Shown here: piece after piece, positions 54,761 through 64,000 of the stretch
How the letters are laid out: each line of letters begins with the position of its first letter
Position numbering within the stretch: position 1 is the stretch's first letter
Source of the DNA: Oikopleura dioica
Taxonomy: Eukaryota; Chordata; Appendicularia; Copelata; Oikopleuridae
Reading direction: 5' to 3'
Length of the DNA: 64,000 bases
Assembly: GCA_907165135.1 (NCBI GenBank)
Contig: OU015569.1
Coordinates: 11,408,501 to 11,472,500 of the forward strand
Translations under genes and position numbers: made by a program
The notes under the pieces: model-generated
Told to the model about the DNA's origin: nothing
What the model saw: the letters and a program-made list of their open reading frames with translations, nothing else
Databases searched by the model: none

Positions 54761-55876
54761 TCAATTCTCTCCCTGGCGGAGTTGGACAGTGGAGAGACGC
54801 TCGCCAGAGGATGGCGGAAGGGTGATATTGACGTGAAAATCGCTGAGTATTTTGAAGCAGGGGCCGAAGTACTTTGCCGCGTCCAAATTGTTCTGATACA
54901 AGTTCTTGCCACTGTCAGCTAGGTTCAATGGGCGCTTAAAAAGTGCTCCCGTGGCTGGATCCCGGTAAATTGCCTCTCTCTCGATCAATGTGTTGCCCAT
55001 CAGATGAAGTTCGTTCGACCACTTGATCATCGCTAGAACAAGATTATATTAACAAAGAATTGCTTTGTTTGCAATTTACCTTGCCCGAGAGACTCAGTTA
55101 TTTCCGCCAAATCAGGCAGATCCGTCCCTTCGACCTCTATTCCCGTCTCGGTACTGTCTGAGAATCTTTTTCTCTCGCTGGCTGGGGTATCCATGTTTGA
55201 AGCTTTTACGCATTCCAGGCCATTGGCGATAAGAGTGTTGCAAAGCTCCATCTTCTTTCGCACATGCTGGACCCGAGCATTCCCGGATGAAGGGGTTGTT
55301 GATGCAGTTGCTGGATCAGAAAAGCTCAAGTGGAAAACTTTCAAACGGTCTGATTACTTGCTTCGATATGGGCTCGGCAACCTGAGTAGAAAACCTGACT
55401 CAGGTTGGCAGCTTTGGTGGCAGCCTCAACTAGATTCGACCGGATCCTGGTTTTTGAAAAATGTTCTTGATCTCCTTCAACGGTTGCTCATTTCTCAACA
55501 CTTTGGCTAAATAGATTAATCTCTGATTTTCTGGCGAGATTCGATCTTCTCCCATTTTTTCGAAAATTTCCTTCTTGACATCTTCGACGAGCGCATCCGC
55601 AGGAAGCGACAGATTCAGCTTGGTCGTATCTAACCCAAAAAGAAAAAATTAAAAGTTGTTGGCGATTCGTTTTGACTTGCCATTGACGTGGACGGAAAGT
55701 TCAATTATTTCTTCGCTTTGACACAAGTTATCGTCTTGATTTTTCATCTCTTTTGCCGGAATGAGGAAATACGGGGCTTTCAATTCTGATTGGTTTAATT
55801 CAAAAAAGTAAAAATTCCAAACACTGATTTTTGAAATGGCAAAATGGCATGCAAAAACCTTTCGGACTAAAGCCAT
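54761..55876 (-). CDS. Ubiquitin-like domain protein, BAG6-like
   Basis: The N-terminal part holds a ubiquitin-like fold: IIELSVHVN joined by a GC-AG intron to DTTKLNLSLPADALVEDVKK, then PENQRLIYLAKVLRNEQPLK, close to the QRLIYxxxVL signature of BAG6/Scythe. Later exons contain HVRKKMELCNTLIANGLECV, WSNELHLMGNTLIEREA, and AKYFGPCFKILSDFHVNITL before LSTVQLRQGEN at the stop, comparable to the helical region after the BAG6 ubiquitin domain. BAG6 is a chaperone for tail-anchored and mislocalised proteins. This gene is much shorter than full BAG6 and lacks a BAG domain. A MITE-like remnant lies at 55369-55412. It is divergent from the E-Syt-like gene. Confidence 0.5.
55369..55412. mobile_element. 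MITE remnant (copy G)
   Basis: Contains GGGCTCGGCAACCTGAGTAG then AAAACCTGACTCAGGTTGGC, a 44-bp piece made of the family's two inverted termini brought together with no core. It lies between exons of the BAG6-like gene. Confidence 0.55.
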
Positions 55877-56199
55877 TTTCCCTTCTTTCCACCTTCTTTT
55901 TTCCCTTTTCTGTCATTGAGACTGATAGACAGAGATCTAAATCCGATAAGTCATGACAGTTTTCATCCTTCTTTAGTCATTTTTATAGCCCTCAAAGGTT
56001 CATAAGCTTTCTAGAATTATAATTTTTACGGCGTCGTTTTCATTACATCAATTCAGTTATTTTTGCAGCTAGTCAGGGCGCTGCTCGAGTCGCAAGGAAG
56101 GTCTTGAGCCAAGTAAGATTGACAGAAAGAGAGAGAGCATTTTTTAACACTTGATAAGATTTTCTGACTAAGCAGACTGCTTCATCGCACCAAGCACGA

Positions 56200-58679
56200 A
56201 TGGGGAACTGTATCCAGTCTGAGTCCAGCAAAGAGAAAGGATCCAAAAGAGCCCAGGAATACGAGACTAAAGGTAAAGAAGAAAAAACAACTTTTGAGTT
56301 CGCTTTTTTTTATTTCTTGTCAAATATTGAAACTTTTTTTTCGCCATTTTTTGACGATCAAAGAAAGCATTTTTTGTTATCATTGGAACTTTTTTAAATT
56401 TCTGGATCCTTAAAAATTTGTCGACGGCATATATTATTGAAAAGGGAAAAGGATTATCTCTAGAAAGACCTTTGAACGAGGCATTGAGCCAGGGCAGTAC
56501 ATGCGTTTATCGATTAACAGTTATGATCAGACAGATTCGCATCGCAAGAGCAGCGGCTGCAGTTCTAGCTTCAAAATTCATCTTACGTATGTATCATAAC
56601 TAAACTTAACTATTACTACAGTTAAACAGCCCCTGGGCAAGATATCTCTTCCAAATAAATTCACAGACCTTCAATTTTTTACGCAATTGATTGTATTTTT
56701 TCTAATATTCAAAATGAGAAAAGGTAGAAACAAAAACCGGGAGTCGTTGTTGATTTCAAGCCGATTTTTTTCAGAGTCAACGAAAAGAGGAGAAGAAAAG
56801 TGCGGAACAGAAGCGAAGGAATTCGAATTTCCCACGCCAACAAGCGATAACTGGATAAACGCGATCAAGGAAGAGGCGCTCAAACAAAACAACAACAACG
56901 AAACTAACAAGGCGAATCTAACCCGCAGGCTTAGTGAAATGAGCAAAGGTAGGATCTGAAAAAGCGAATTGAGAGTTTCAAATTGAGATCAAAGAGGAAA
57001 TGGACATTTTGGGCTACATCATGAAACGGATGTGGCCTTCGATTCAAGAGCACGTGGCTACGAATGTCATGGCTGGAGTTGAGCGAAACATCAATATTTC
57101 CTTGGAATACATTTCCCTCCTCAACAAACTGACCTTCACCAAGAGCAACCTTGGCAACGAACAACCTAAGCTTTCCAATTGGCAGATCATGCCCGTCGAC
57201 AACGACGACGACATCATCCTCCAAGTCGATGTCAACTACGACGGCGACTGTGAATTCGCAATGACTGTCGGAACAAAACTCGGCAACCTTGGCTTTGGAA
57301 TCAAAGACGTTAAATTCTCCGGCGTGATGAGAATCGAGCTCAAAGATCTCATTCCAACTCCTCCACTCGTCTCCGCCGTTGTCGGCTACTTCATCGCCCC
57401 GCCACACATCGATTTCGATTTGACTGGACTGGCCAACGTCGCGGACAATCCACTCATCAGCAAAACCGTCAGAAGCACTGTTGTCAATGCTTTGAGCACG
57501 CAACTCGTCAACCCGCATAGAATCGTTGTTCCTCTGGGTGCACCTGACGCTTCTGTTTACAGGTAGTTCCGCGGATAAGGGAGTTTCATCATGATTGTTA
57601 AGATGGCCGATGCCAAAGTACATTGCCAAGATTACAGTGAAAGAAGCGGCTGACTTGGTGGACGCTGATGGAGGTGGACTTATGAGTTAGGTTCCCAAGC
57701 TCAGTTTTTAACCCGTTGTTTTCGAAGATAAATTTATGAAAAGTATGCTTGTCGATCTTTAAAAAAGCTATATTGCTGGAAAATCGGACCCTTACGTGAC
57801 AGTCTTCATGGACGCTGAGAATCAAACGAAGACCCCAGTAGTGGCCGACAATTTGAACCCGAAGGGATGTTTTTGTATTTCTTTAAAATCATTTAGGTTG
57901 AATCAAAATAGAAAACGTAGAAAGTGGGAGCACAGCGACTTCTTCCGCGTCTACCGCGAAGACGACGACATTCAGTTCAACGTGTTCGACAGCGACGTGG
58001 ACAAGGACGATCCACTTGGGAACTTTCATCTCAAACTCAACGAAATCGATGATGACTGGTTGGACTGGGTCGATCTCGTTGATACGCCAAAGGGAAAGCT
58101 CTATCTTCATATTCAGAAATTCCGGCCGAACGTTACTTGTCCTAAAATGATCAAACAAGCCCAGGTGATTTGATATTTCAATGATCCGACATTACAATAA
58201 ACTTCAGCAAGTGAATACGGAGCACAAGTCAAACAACGAAAAGAAGATTGTGCAGATCTATTTAGGCACCTTAGACGGGCTCCTCGTTGATGAGCCAGAG
58301 TACGAGGCAAAAACGCAAGTCTACTCGGCCAAGATCGAGGTCAAAGCAGGAGAGGTGACGAAAAGCTGGAATCTAGGCGCGGCTGCTTATGAGCCAAAGT
58401 TCAAGCAAACCTCTGCTCCTTGGGAACAATCCAGACACATTGTAAGAAAACTGTGCTAACGAACCGGGAACTAAAATCGTGTTTTTTTAGGTGGTGGATC
58501 CGGATGAGACTGTTACTGGTTCAATCGTTGTCGAAATGACGGCGCCAAAGAAGGAAAAGCGAGAAGTTGCTAGATTCGACTTTGAGTTTGTTGACGAAGT
58601 CGTCGAGCAAAAGTCAAGCAGCGAAGAAACGTCATTCAATGCAAGAGTGAGAGGCGCAACTTTCGCCCCGCCCAACTAG
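56200..58679 (+). CDS. SMP-C2 lipid-transfer protein (E-Syt-like)
   Basis: The start MGNCIQSESSKEKGSKRAQE is a strong myristoylation/palmitoylation signal instead of the ER hairpin of extended synaptotagmins. Exon 2 carries TPTSDNWINAIKEEALKQNN. The SMP domain (57000-57566) has GYIMKRMWPSIQEHVATNVM, FTKSNLGNEQPKLSNWQIMP, FSGVMRIELKDLIPTPPLVS, and DFDLTGLANVADNPLIS. The C2 domain has GKSDPYVTVFMDAENQTKTP and FNVFDSDVDKDDPLGNFHLK, keeping Ca-binding aspartates. A second beta-rich module follows (KIVQIYLGTLDGLLVDEPEY; VVDPDETVTGSIVVEMTAP) and ends NARVRGATFAPPN. One junction (LNPK to WEHSDFF, about 57865-57927) lacks GT. A function in membrane-contact lipid transfer is inferred. Confidence 0.8.
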
Positions 58680-60087
58680 CTCAATTTTTATACGAAGCCT
58701 TTTTTTCACTGTAAAAAATTAATAAAGATGTTCAATAATTCGCTGATTTCGCAAGTTCAAAAGAAATTTTAATCTTTTCTTGTTGAGAATACTTGAGAAA
58801 GTTAATTAACTTTCCTTGTTTGAACATTTAAAACGTGGAATAATTATTTTTGCTCCAAACACGACGAAGGAGCAACGCTAAATCGTTGCCTCCTGTTGTC
58901 ATCATAATCATTAGAGTTCAACGTACGAACTTCATTCATGATACTACGAAAACGTCTCAGGAGGTGCATCAGAGCCTTTTAGACATATAAAACTTTAAGT
59001 TTTATGTAATACATAAATATGATATAAGACCATGTTTTGATCCTGAAATTAAGCATTATATAAGGAGATATAATATCTCATATTGAAGCATATTTTCCAA
59101 CAAGAGGTAACCGACTTCCTATGACTTGGGTAGACATGATCTTTTTTCGGCGAGAAAATACTAGGCCCCCGCCAAAAACACCTCAGGAGGTGAATTCAGT
59201 AATTCTCAAAATGAGCTTGTTTCCGAACCCTAGCCCTAACCTAGAGTAGTCGAAGTGTAACCTGAAGATAGCTTAGCGATAGATAGCTCTACAATTTTTT
59301 TATTTCAAAACTTCAAGGCATTTTGGCGCAAGAGCTAATTTTTCGACCCTTGTGCCTCAGGAGGTGTACCCTGGCGGGGTAAGCCTAATAGTTCCATTTC
59401 TTGGTTTAGGCCTCATTTAGACGACAATCGCAGTTGCCAGAGTTGCATCGTGGCACCTCGAAATCTCAAGTTATCTAAATTTTTGGCTTCCATAGGAAAA
59501 CAAAACGGGGTTACTTTCTAAAAAACACTGCGAGGAAATCCGTTTTTTGATATCTATTAGAATAATTGAAATTTCATTCCATCATAATCAGGCAGTTATT
59601 CTTAGAATTGAGATGAATTCTTAGAATTGAGATGAATAATTTTTAGGGGGCGAAATTAACAAAATTGTAAAAAAAGTTACTATTATTGGTGCATTTTCGC
59701 GAAAATGGCCCTACTTTGACGGGATTTTTGACAGATTTTCTCCGGCCAAAATTTTTTCTACTTCTCGCCGGTTAATTTTTTCAACCCTTTTCTATTAAGC
59801 AGTAAACTCAGATTCAGGCTATCTCATCAGGTTTTCCCGCATTTTTGGTCACGGAAATCCCGATTCTCGTCGACCCCCTCCTTAAATATTAAATTATATC
59901 AGCTTCCTTTTTTTTCGAGGTAAATGTGAACTTTTACTAGTTAACGTTACTTTGTTTCGATTGCCAACACGGCGCTCTCAAATGAAGTCTCAATTCCTCG
60001 TCAACCGATTATCTGGATGCGATAGAGAGCGCTGCTCCTGACCATAAATTTGACCATTTTTTCCGAAATTCTTGTGAAAACTTAACG
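58680..60087. other. Repeat-bearing intergenic region
   Basis: About 1.4 kb without a gene. It has three exact copies of CTCAGGAGGTG (58956-58966, 59182-59192, 59356-59366), a telomere-type tract CCCTAGCCCTAACCCTAG near 59228, and copy 2 of the dispersed repeat. No tRNA or snRNA is recognised. Confidence 0.5.
59640..59884. repeat. Dispersed repeat, copy 2
   Basis: About 245 bp from TTTTTAGGGGGCGAAATTAA to GTCGACCCCCTCCTTAA, closely related to 51228-51440. The right terminus is the complement of the left terminus of copy 1 (TTAAGGAGGGGGGGTCGAC). There is no open frame, so it is a non-autonomous element. Confidence 0.65.
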
Positions 60088-63000
60088 ATGAAACTTTTTC
60101 ATTTTCTTTTCGCTGAAAATGTCTTCGGTGGATATTACCAGCAGCATCGAAAGTTGAATGCTGAGGAGAGAGAAGATCGTAAAGTGCTTTGCGATGCTAA
60201 GGCTGAAGAAACAAAAGCCTTATTCCCGATCGAAAACGGATCGTGGGTTTGTCCCGATCAAGGTCTTGGAGGGTCCAAGATCAGATGTCATCCGACTTGC
60301 GACAAAGGAACAGCTCCTGACTGGACAGATCAGTCAATTTCAAAGCCGAAAAAAGATGGGAAAGGGTTTATGGTGCGATGCGGCGACCCACCAACCATTG
60401 TTAGAAAGTAAGCCAATATTTGTAATTTCAAAAAATAATTTTTCATAAGAAATCTTCCGCTCGATACCGATCTGACATGCTCGGAGCTGCCAACCCATCC
60501 TTGCATCGCCGAAGCTGATAACACCAGAATTGAATGTGGTGCGCTGCATCTTCTTGATGGTAAAGTGATAAACAAGAAAAGGGCAGACTTCCAGGTTGTT
60601 TGCGACGATGGAATTGTCGCCGGCAATGTCCACTGCAACGATGGTCAATTCAACGCGCCAGCTTGGAATAAAGATGATTGGAAAAACTCTTGTAAACCCG
60701 AGAGAGAGGTATTTTTATTTATAAAGCAGACTTTACTTTTTACGATAATTCATAATTTGTCAGCTGAATAGCAGGATCTCGACTCTAGACTAGAAGTCTC
60801 TAGAGACTTTGAAAAGAATTAGTCATCATAGTCAAGATTTTTAAACTCAATACAAAATTGAAATTAACTTTCTATGATATTATGATATTTAGAGCGAATT
60901 CGGCCTTCTTATTGTCCACAATAGAAGTAACTATACAACTGAGAATGGTTTACATTACACGCAGCAAACAATAATTTCCGAAGATGGATCAAAGATATCA
61001 ACTCCAATGATAGAAAATTCTTATGACACAATGTTTTCAGTCTTTGCTCTTATAAAAGATGAGCTTTATGTATTTAAAGGCCAACAGGTAGCGATAAAAT
61101 TTCGTTATATTTTCATCAAGATTTTAATTATCTAAATTTATCACAGGTCGGAAAATTAAATGGCTGTTCGATCGAGTATCTTCCACTGACATTGAGTTTT
61201 AATCCCTCTTACGTCAGTGCAGCATTGCCAATCGATAACGACACGAAAGGTAAATATATTTTAATACAGTGAAACCCTAACTCAAGGCTCAGCAAATTAA
61301 TGCCCCTTTTTCGGATAATCCGCGAATCCTGCTATCGAAAAAATCCAATTTTAGGCCACTTTTAAAATTTCTTGTCAGCCAAAAAAAGGCATTAAGGACC
61401 CCCCCATCAAGATGAAAAAAGTCAAAATTTTCAAAATTTTCTTGCTTTTTTGGGTAGTTTAGACCACGAGGAACAACTTTTATTCAGAAAATTTTTTTGA
61501 TCTTATAGAAAATTTTGGCAGAAATTGACTTCAAAAATTGAAAATTAACATTTTACATTTCATAAAAATCTTTAGTTCGCTATTTTTTAATGGTAATTAA
61601 GGGTATACCAACCATAAAAACTATTTTTATCATAAACTGGAGTATAAAAACGTAATTCATGGCAATTTACGCAATAATTACAGAAAATTTAAATCTGGAA
61701 ATTCGACTTATAAAATTTTAAAGGGGCTGTCCTCCTTAAGTTCGTAGACAAAAAACTCTCAAAAAGCAAACGGTCGTAGCTTAGGGCCTTAACTTTACCA
61801 TGAAGAAAAATTAAGGGTATAACCCAACGAAAACCCCAAAAAAAACGTTCACTAAGCAACTTGACCTTTAACGGCCTGTATAACCTTAAATTTGGCATCG
61901 AGAGATCATCTTAAAGGGAACGGTGGCAGTAGAGGGTTCGATCTAAAGGATGCAATGAAAATTAAGGGTCTAGCTAAGATAGTTTTGGAGAAAAACTTTC
62001 ACTAAGATGCCCTATTTTCGCGATTCTTGATGGGGGGGTCCTTAAAGACCATTATTAATGGACCTGTCCTTAAATTTGTTGACCTAAAACTCTTAAAAGA
62101 GGAACGGTTGTAGCTTAGGGCCTTACCTTGACCCTGTAAAAAATTAAGGGTATACCTACGACTAAAAAACGAAAAAATACTTTCTCTTAGCAGCCTTACC
62201 TTTAATGGCCTGTATTTCCTTAAGTTTGTTATCAAGGGGTCATCATATGGAGAACGGTTGTAGCCGAGGGTTGGATCTAATTGTATCAAATAAAATTAAG
62301 GGTCTTGCTGAGATAGTTTCTGAGGAAAACTTGCTCCTAATTTCGCTCATTTTCGCGATTCTTGATGGGGGGGGGGTTCCTTAGGTAAAGGTTTCACTTT
62401 ATTCATGTTGCCTATTTTTAGCGCTTATATGTTTCGGATTTCAAGCTGGAAAAAGTTGCGATATTTTTGACACTGAGAACGTCGTTTCAACTTTTTCAAC
62501 CGAGTTTGACCATTTATATGGGAAACTCGGTCACTACAATGGCAAACCAACTTCGGTTGGCCATCAAACTCCTACAAACAACGCTTGGGGAAAAGTTGAA
62601 GTTCTGAACGAAGACGGCTGGACACTTCTAAATGAGCATCCAAGGTAAATTAAATCTAAAAAATATTTGACCATAAAAAGACCAGATTAAAATTATGTAT
62701 TTCAGATTTATCTCTCAGCACACCCTTATCGGACTCGAAAGTGGTGGATTAATCCTCGCAGGAGGGGAATACTATGAAGATCTCATTAATTATAACATCG
62801 TTACTTCAAAAGAAGTCTGGCTGTTGAGTGAAGACGAATGGAGTTTAGTTGGAGAACTTCGTGAAGTAAGTATTTTATCAACCCAAAATTGGGGCAATCG
62901 GTGGGCAAATATTCAAACCCAAAATTTTCTTTATTGACGAGCCCCCACTTAACATTTTTTAAGCCAAATGTTGTTGGATCTGCAATCAAGGTTGGAAAGT

Positions 63001-63221
63001 TTATTTACCTTGCGCCCGGAGATGAGCCATGGAGAGACTACGAAGGCGACTATCAATTTCCGGTTGAGCGTTTAGAAATCGAAGACGACCTGGTACTTGA
63101 AACAGAAATAATGCTGGAATTCGGCAATTCTAGCTCTTTTTCTAACGTTATTCCTGTCATGTTTGCGACAACTCTTGACTTTTGTGATAATGTTTGCAGC
63201 AACAGGCTTTCTTATTTGTGA
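60088..63221 (+). CDS. Cysteine-rich, probably extracellular protein
   Basis: Seven or so exons. The N-terminal third has paired cysteines in short CCP/sushi-like blocks: GSWVCPDQGLGGSKIRCHPT, MVRCGDPPTIVRK, LTCSELPTHPCIAEADNTRI, ECGALHLLDGKVI, and VVCDDGIVAGNVHCNDGQFN. The rest resembles kelch or beta-propeller strands: GLLIVHNRSNYTTENGLHYT, GKLNGCSIEYLPLTLSFNPS, GSAIKVGKFIYLAPGDEPW, LIGLESGGLILAGGEYYEDL. It ends FCDNVCSNRLSYL. The start MKLFHFLFAENVFGGYYQ is only weakly signal-like; a real signal exon may lie upstream. Architectures like this occur in larvacean secreted proteins, but I cannot name it. One intron (61250-62420) is about 1.2 kb and carries a repeat element. Confidence 0.6.
61392..62384. 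mobile_element. Repeat element in intron of the Cys-rich gene
   Basis: The left terminus TTAAGGACCCCCCCATCAAG (about 61392) is inverted at two right positions: CTTGATGGGGGGGTCCTTAA (about 62026) and CTTGATGGGGGGGGGGTTCC (about 62362). The interior contains a roughly 330-bp direct duplication; paired blocks include GTAGCTTAGGGCCTTA, AATTAAGGGTATA, and GAGATAGTTT or TAAGATAGTTT. No coding frame. It is best explained as a non-autonomous inverted-repeat transposon with an internal tandem duplication. Confidence 0.7.
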
Positions 63222-63679
63222 TTCACACATTTTGAAACCTTCTAGCGAAAAATAAAAAGTTTCAGTAACAACTAATCTCTCTGTTTGAATATCATTGTAC
63301 ATCTTTTTATTTACAAATTGAATATTTTAACAGTGAAAAGAACGAATTATTAAATAAGCTTATTCGCTTTGAATTTTCGTAAACTAAGGTCTTCAGGGTC
63401 TTCGAGGTCTCTTCGGTCGTTTGTAACGAATTATTGGTTAGCTGTTGAGCAGGATCTACAATATTTTCTATCAATCTTAAGTTCGGATGAGACGGGTTCG
63501 AATTAATGAAGCTCTAATAATTTTTTTCTTGCAAATTACGTTAATTATAGTATCGTCTTCCTTTCATCTGTCAAATATTCGCATTATCTTGAATGTGTCC
63601 TTCAAGACCATCAAGATGTCTTTCTATAAACTGATAAACCAGACCATTTTAATTTGTCGGCGGCCATATTATCCAGAAA
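63222..63679. other. Intergenic spacer
   Basis: About 450 bp of AT-rich sequence between two plus-strand genes, with no supported feature. A hydrophobic frame from 63487 (NEALIIFFLQITLIIVSSSF) overlaps the next gene in another frame and is probably a shadow. Confidence 0.35.
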
Positions 63680-63883
63680 ATGAAAGACAGGAAAGCAAAA
63701 TTATGGGCCGTTTTTTTGATTGTGGCAACTGGGCTATTGATCTCTATTCCGATTTTATATGGGAAAAAGACGAAAGGAGAGACTCAATTATGGACAGACG
63801 ATGAAGTCTCAACTAAAGAAACAGCTTTTCAAACAACGAGAAAGGAAGATTCGACTATTTTTTACACCAGAGGTGGTAGATAA
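63680..63883 (+). CDS. Short type II signal-anchor protein, maybe incomplete
   Basis: The frame starts MKDRKAKLWAVFLIVATGLL and continues ISIPILYGKKTKGETQLW: a short basic cytoplasmic end, one membrane helix, and a polar luminal stem rich in Thr and Lys. This is the usual beginning of Golgi type II enzymes such as sulfo- or glycosyltransferases. It stops at 63881-63883, but CCAGAG-GTGGTAG just before could be a donor, in which case the gene continues toward or beyond the window's end. No catalytic domain is visible. Confidence 0.4.
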   Translation: MKDRKAKLWAVFLIVATGLLISIPILYGKKTKGETQLWTDDEVSTKETAFQTTRKEDSTIFYTRGGR

Positions 63884-64000
63884 GTGCCCTTAAAAATAGT
63901 GTTGTTAAAAGAGTTTCTTGTTCCTTTTGAGGTCTCGATCAGTGATCTGATATAAATTTAATTAGAAGTGCCCAAAACTATTAGGGATAGTTTAACCCAG

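Overview
Organism and genome style. This is nuclear DNA of a very compact animal genome. Gene content is metazoan and chordate-like (C1D, SRP receptor alpha, kinesin-1, MTA, HID1, TAF7, CCDC103, RAD50, TCF25, DONSON, E-Syt-like). Most introns are about 40-60 bp, genes lie 100-400 bp apart in same-strand runs, and acceptor-like TTTYAG sites sit just upstream of many start codons. Several introns appear to use GC-AG or GA/GG-AG borders, and short TTAGGG motifs are scattered. Together this points to a larvacean tunicate, most probably Oikopleura. That assignment is inference from content and style, not from a database match.

Region 1 (1-28.2 kb) is gene-dense and almost entirely minus strand. 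Reading down the strand from high coordinates: RAD50, two tandem RNase H1-like genes, a small protein with a C-terminal PCNA-binding (PIP) motif, CCDC103, TAF7, HID1, MTA (NuRD), two small unrecognised genes, kinesin-1 heavy chain, SRP receptor alpha, C1D and a small zinc-finger protein. Spacing suggests polycistronic, trans-spliced units. A small two-exon gene lies antisense inside a kinesin intron.

Region 2 (28.2-31.6 kb): TCF25 runs on the plus strand, divergent from RAD50 across about 300 bp that hold two TGAGTCA/TGACTCA sites. Its first intron contains a 410-bp fold-back repeat.

Region 3 (31.6-47.5 kb) is the accessory, repeat-rich part. A minus-strand gene (35.7-42.8 kb) can be assembled by phase-compatible splicing; it encodes a predicted N-myristoylated, acidic/basic protein with FLRKAK repeats. 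Its introns are loaded with a MITE family that has 8-bp target duplications, TGAGTCA inside the inverted repeats, and GCCGC-GCGGC hairpins. One copy sits exactly on a splice donor. Also here are two phospho-site-rich minus-strand genes, an acidic Ser/Thr-rich tail-anchored protein, and a plus-strand mosaic pseudogene joining a myosin II rod fragment to a heparan-sulfate sulfotransferase fragment.

Region 4 (47.5-64 kb): small membrane proteins (one with an AEREERL repeat), a truncated DONSON, a two-membrane-segment acidic protein whose 1.7-kb intron is filled with fold-back DNA, a BAG6-like ubiquitin-domain gene, an SMP-C2 (E-Syt-like) gene with a myristoylation-type N terminus, and a cysteine-rich protein gene with a repeat-filled intron. 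A possible type II membrane protein closes the window.

Quality note: several conserved genes are broken by single-base length changes, three of them in homopolymers (MTA, RAD50, the 43-kb gene) and one outside a homopolymer (DONSON). These look more like assembly errors than biology and should be resolved before any pseudogene claim. Exon borders were read by eye from frame, phase and GT-AG signals.
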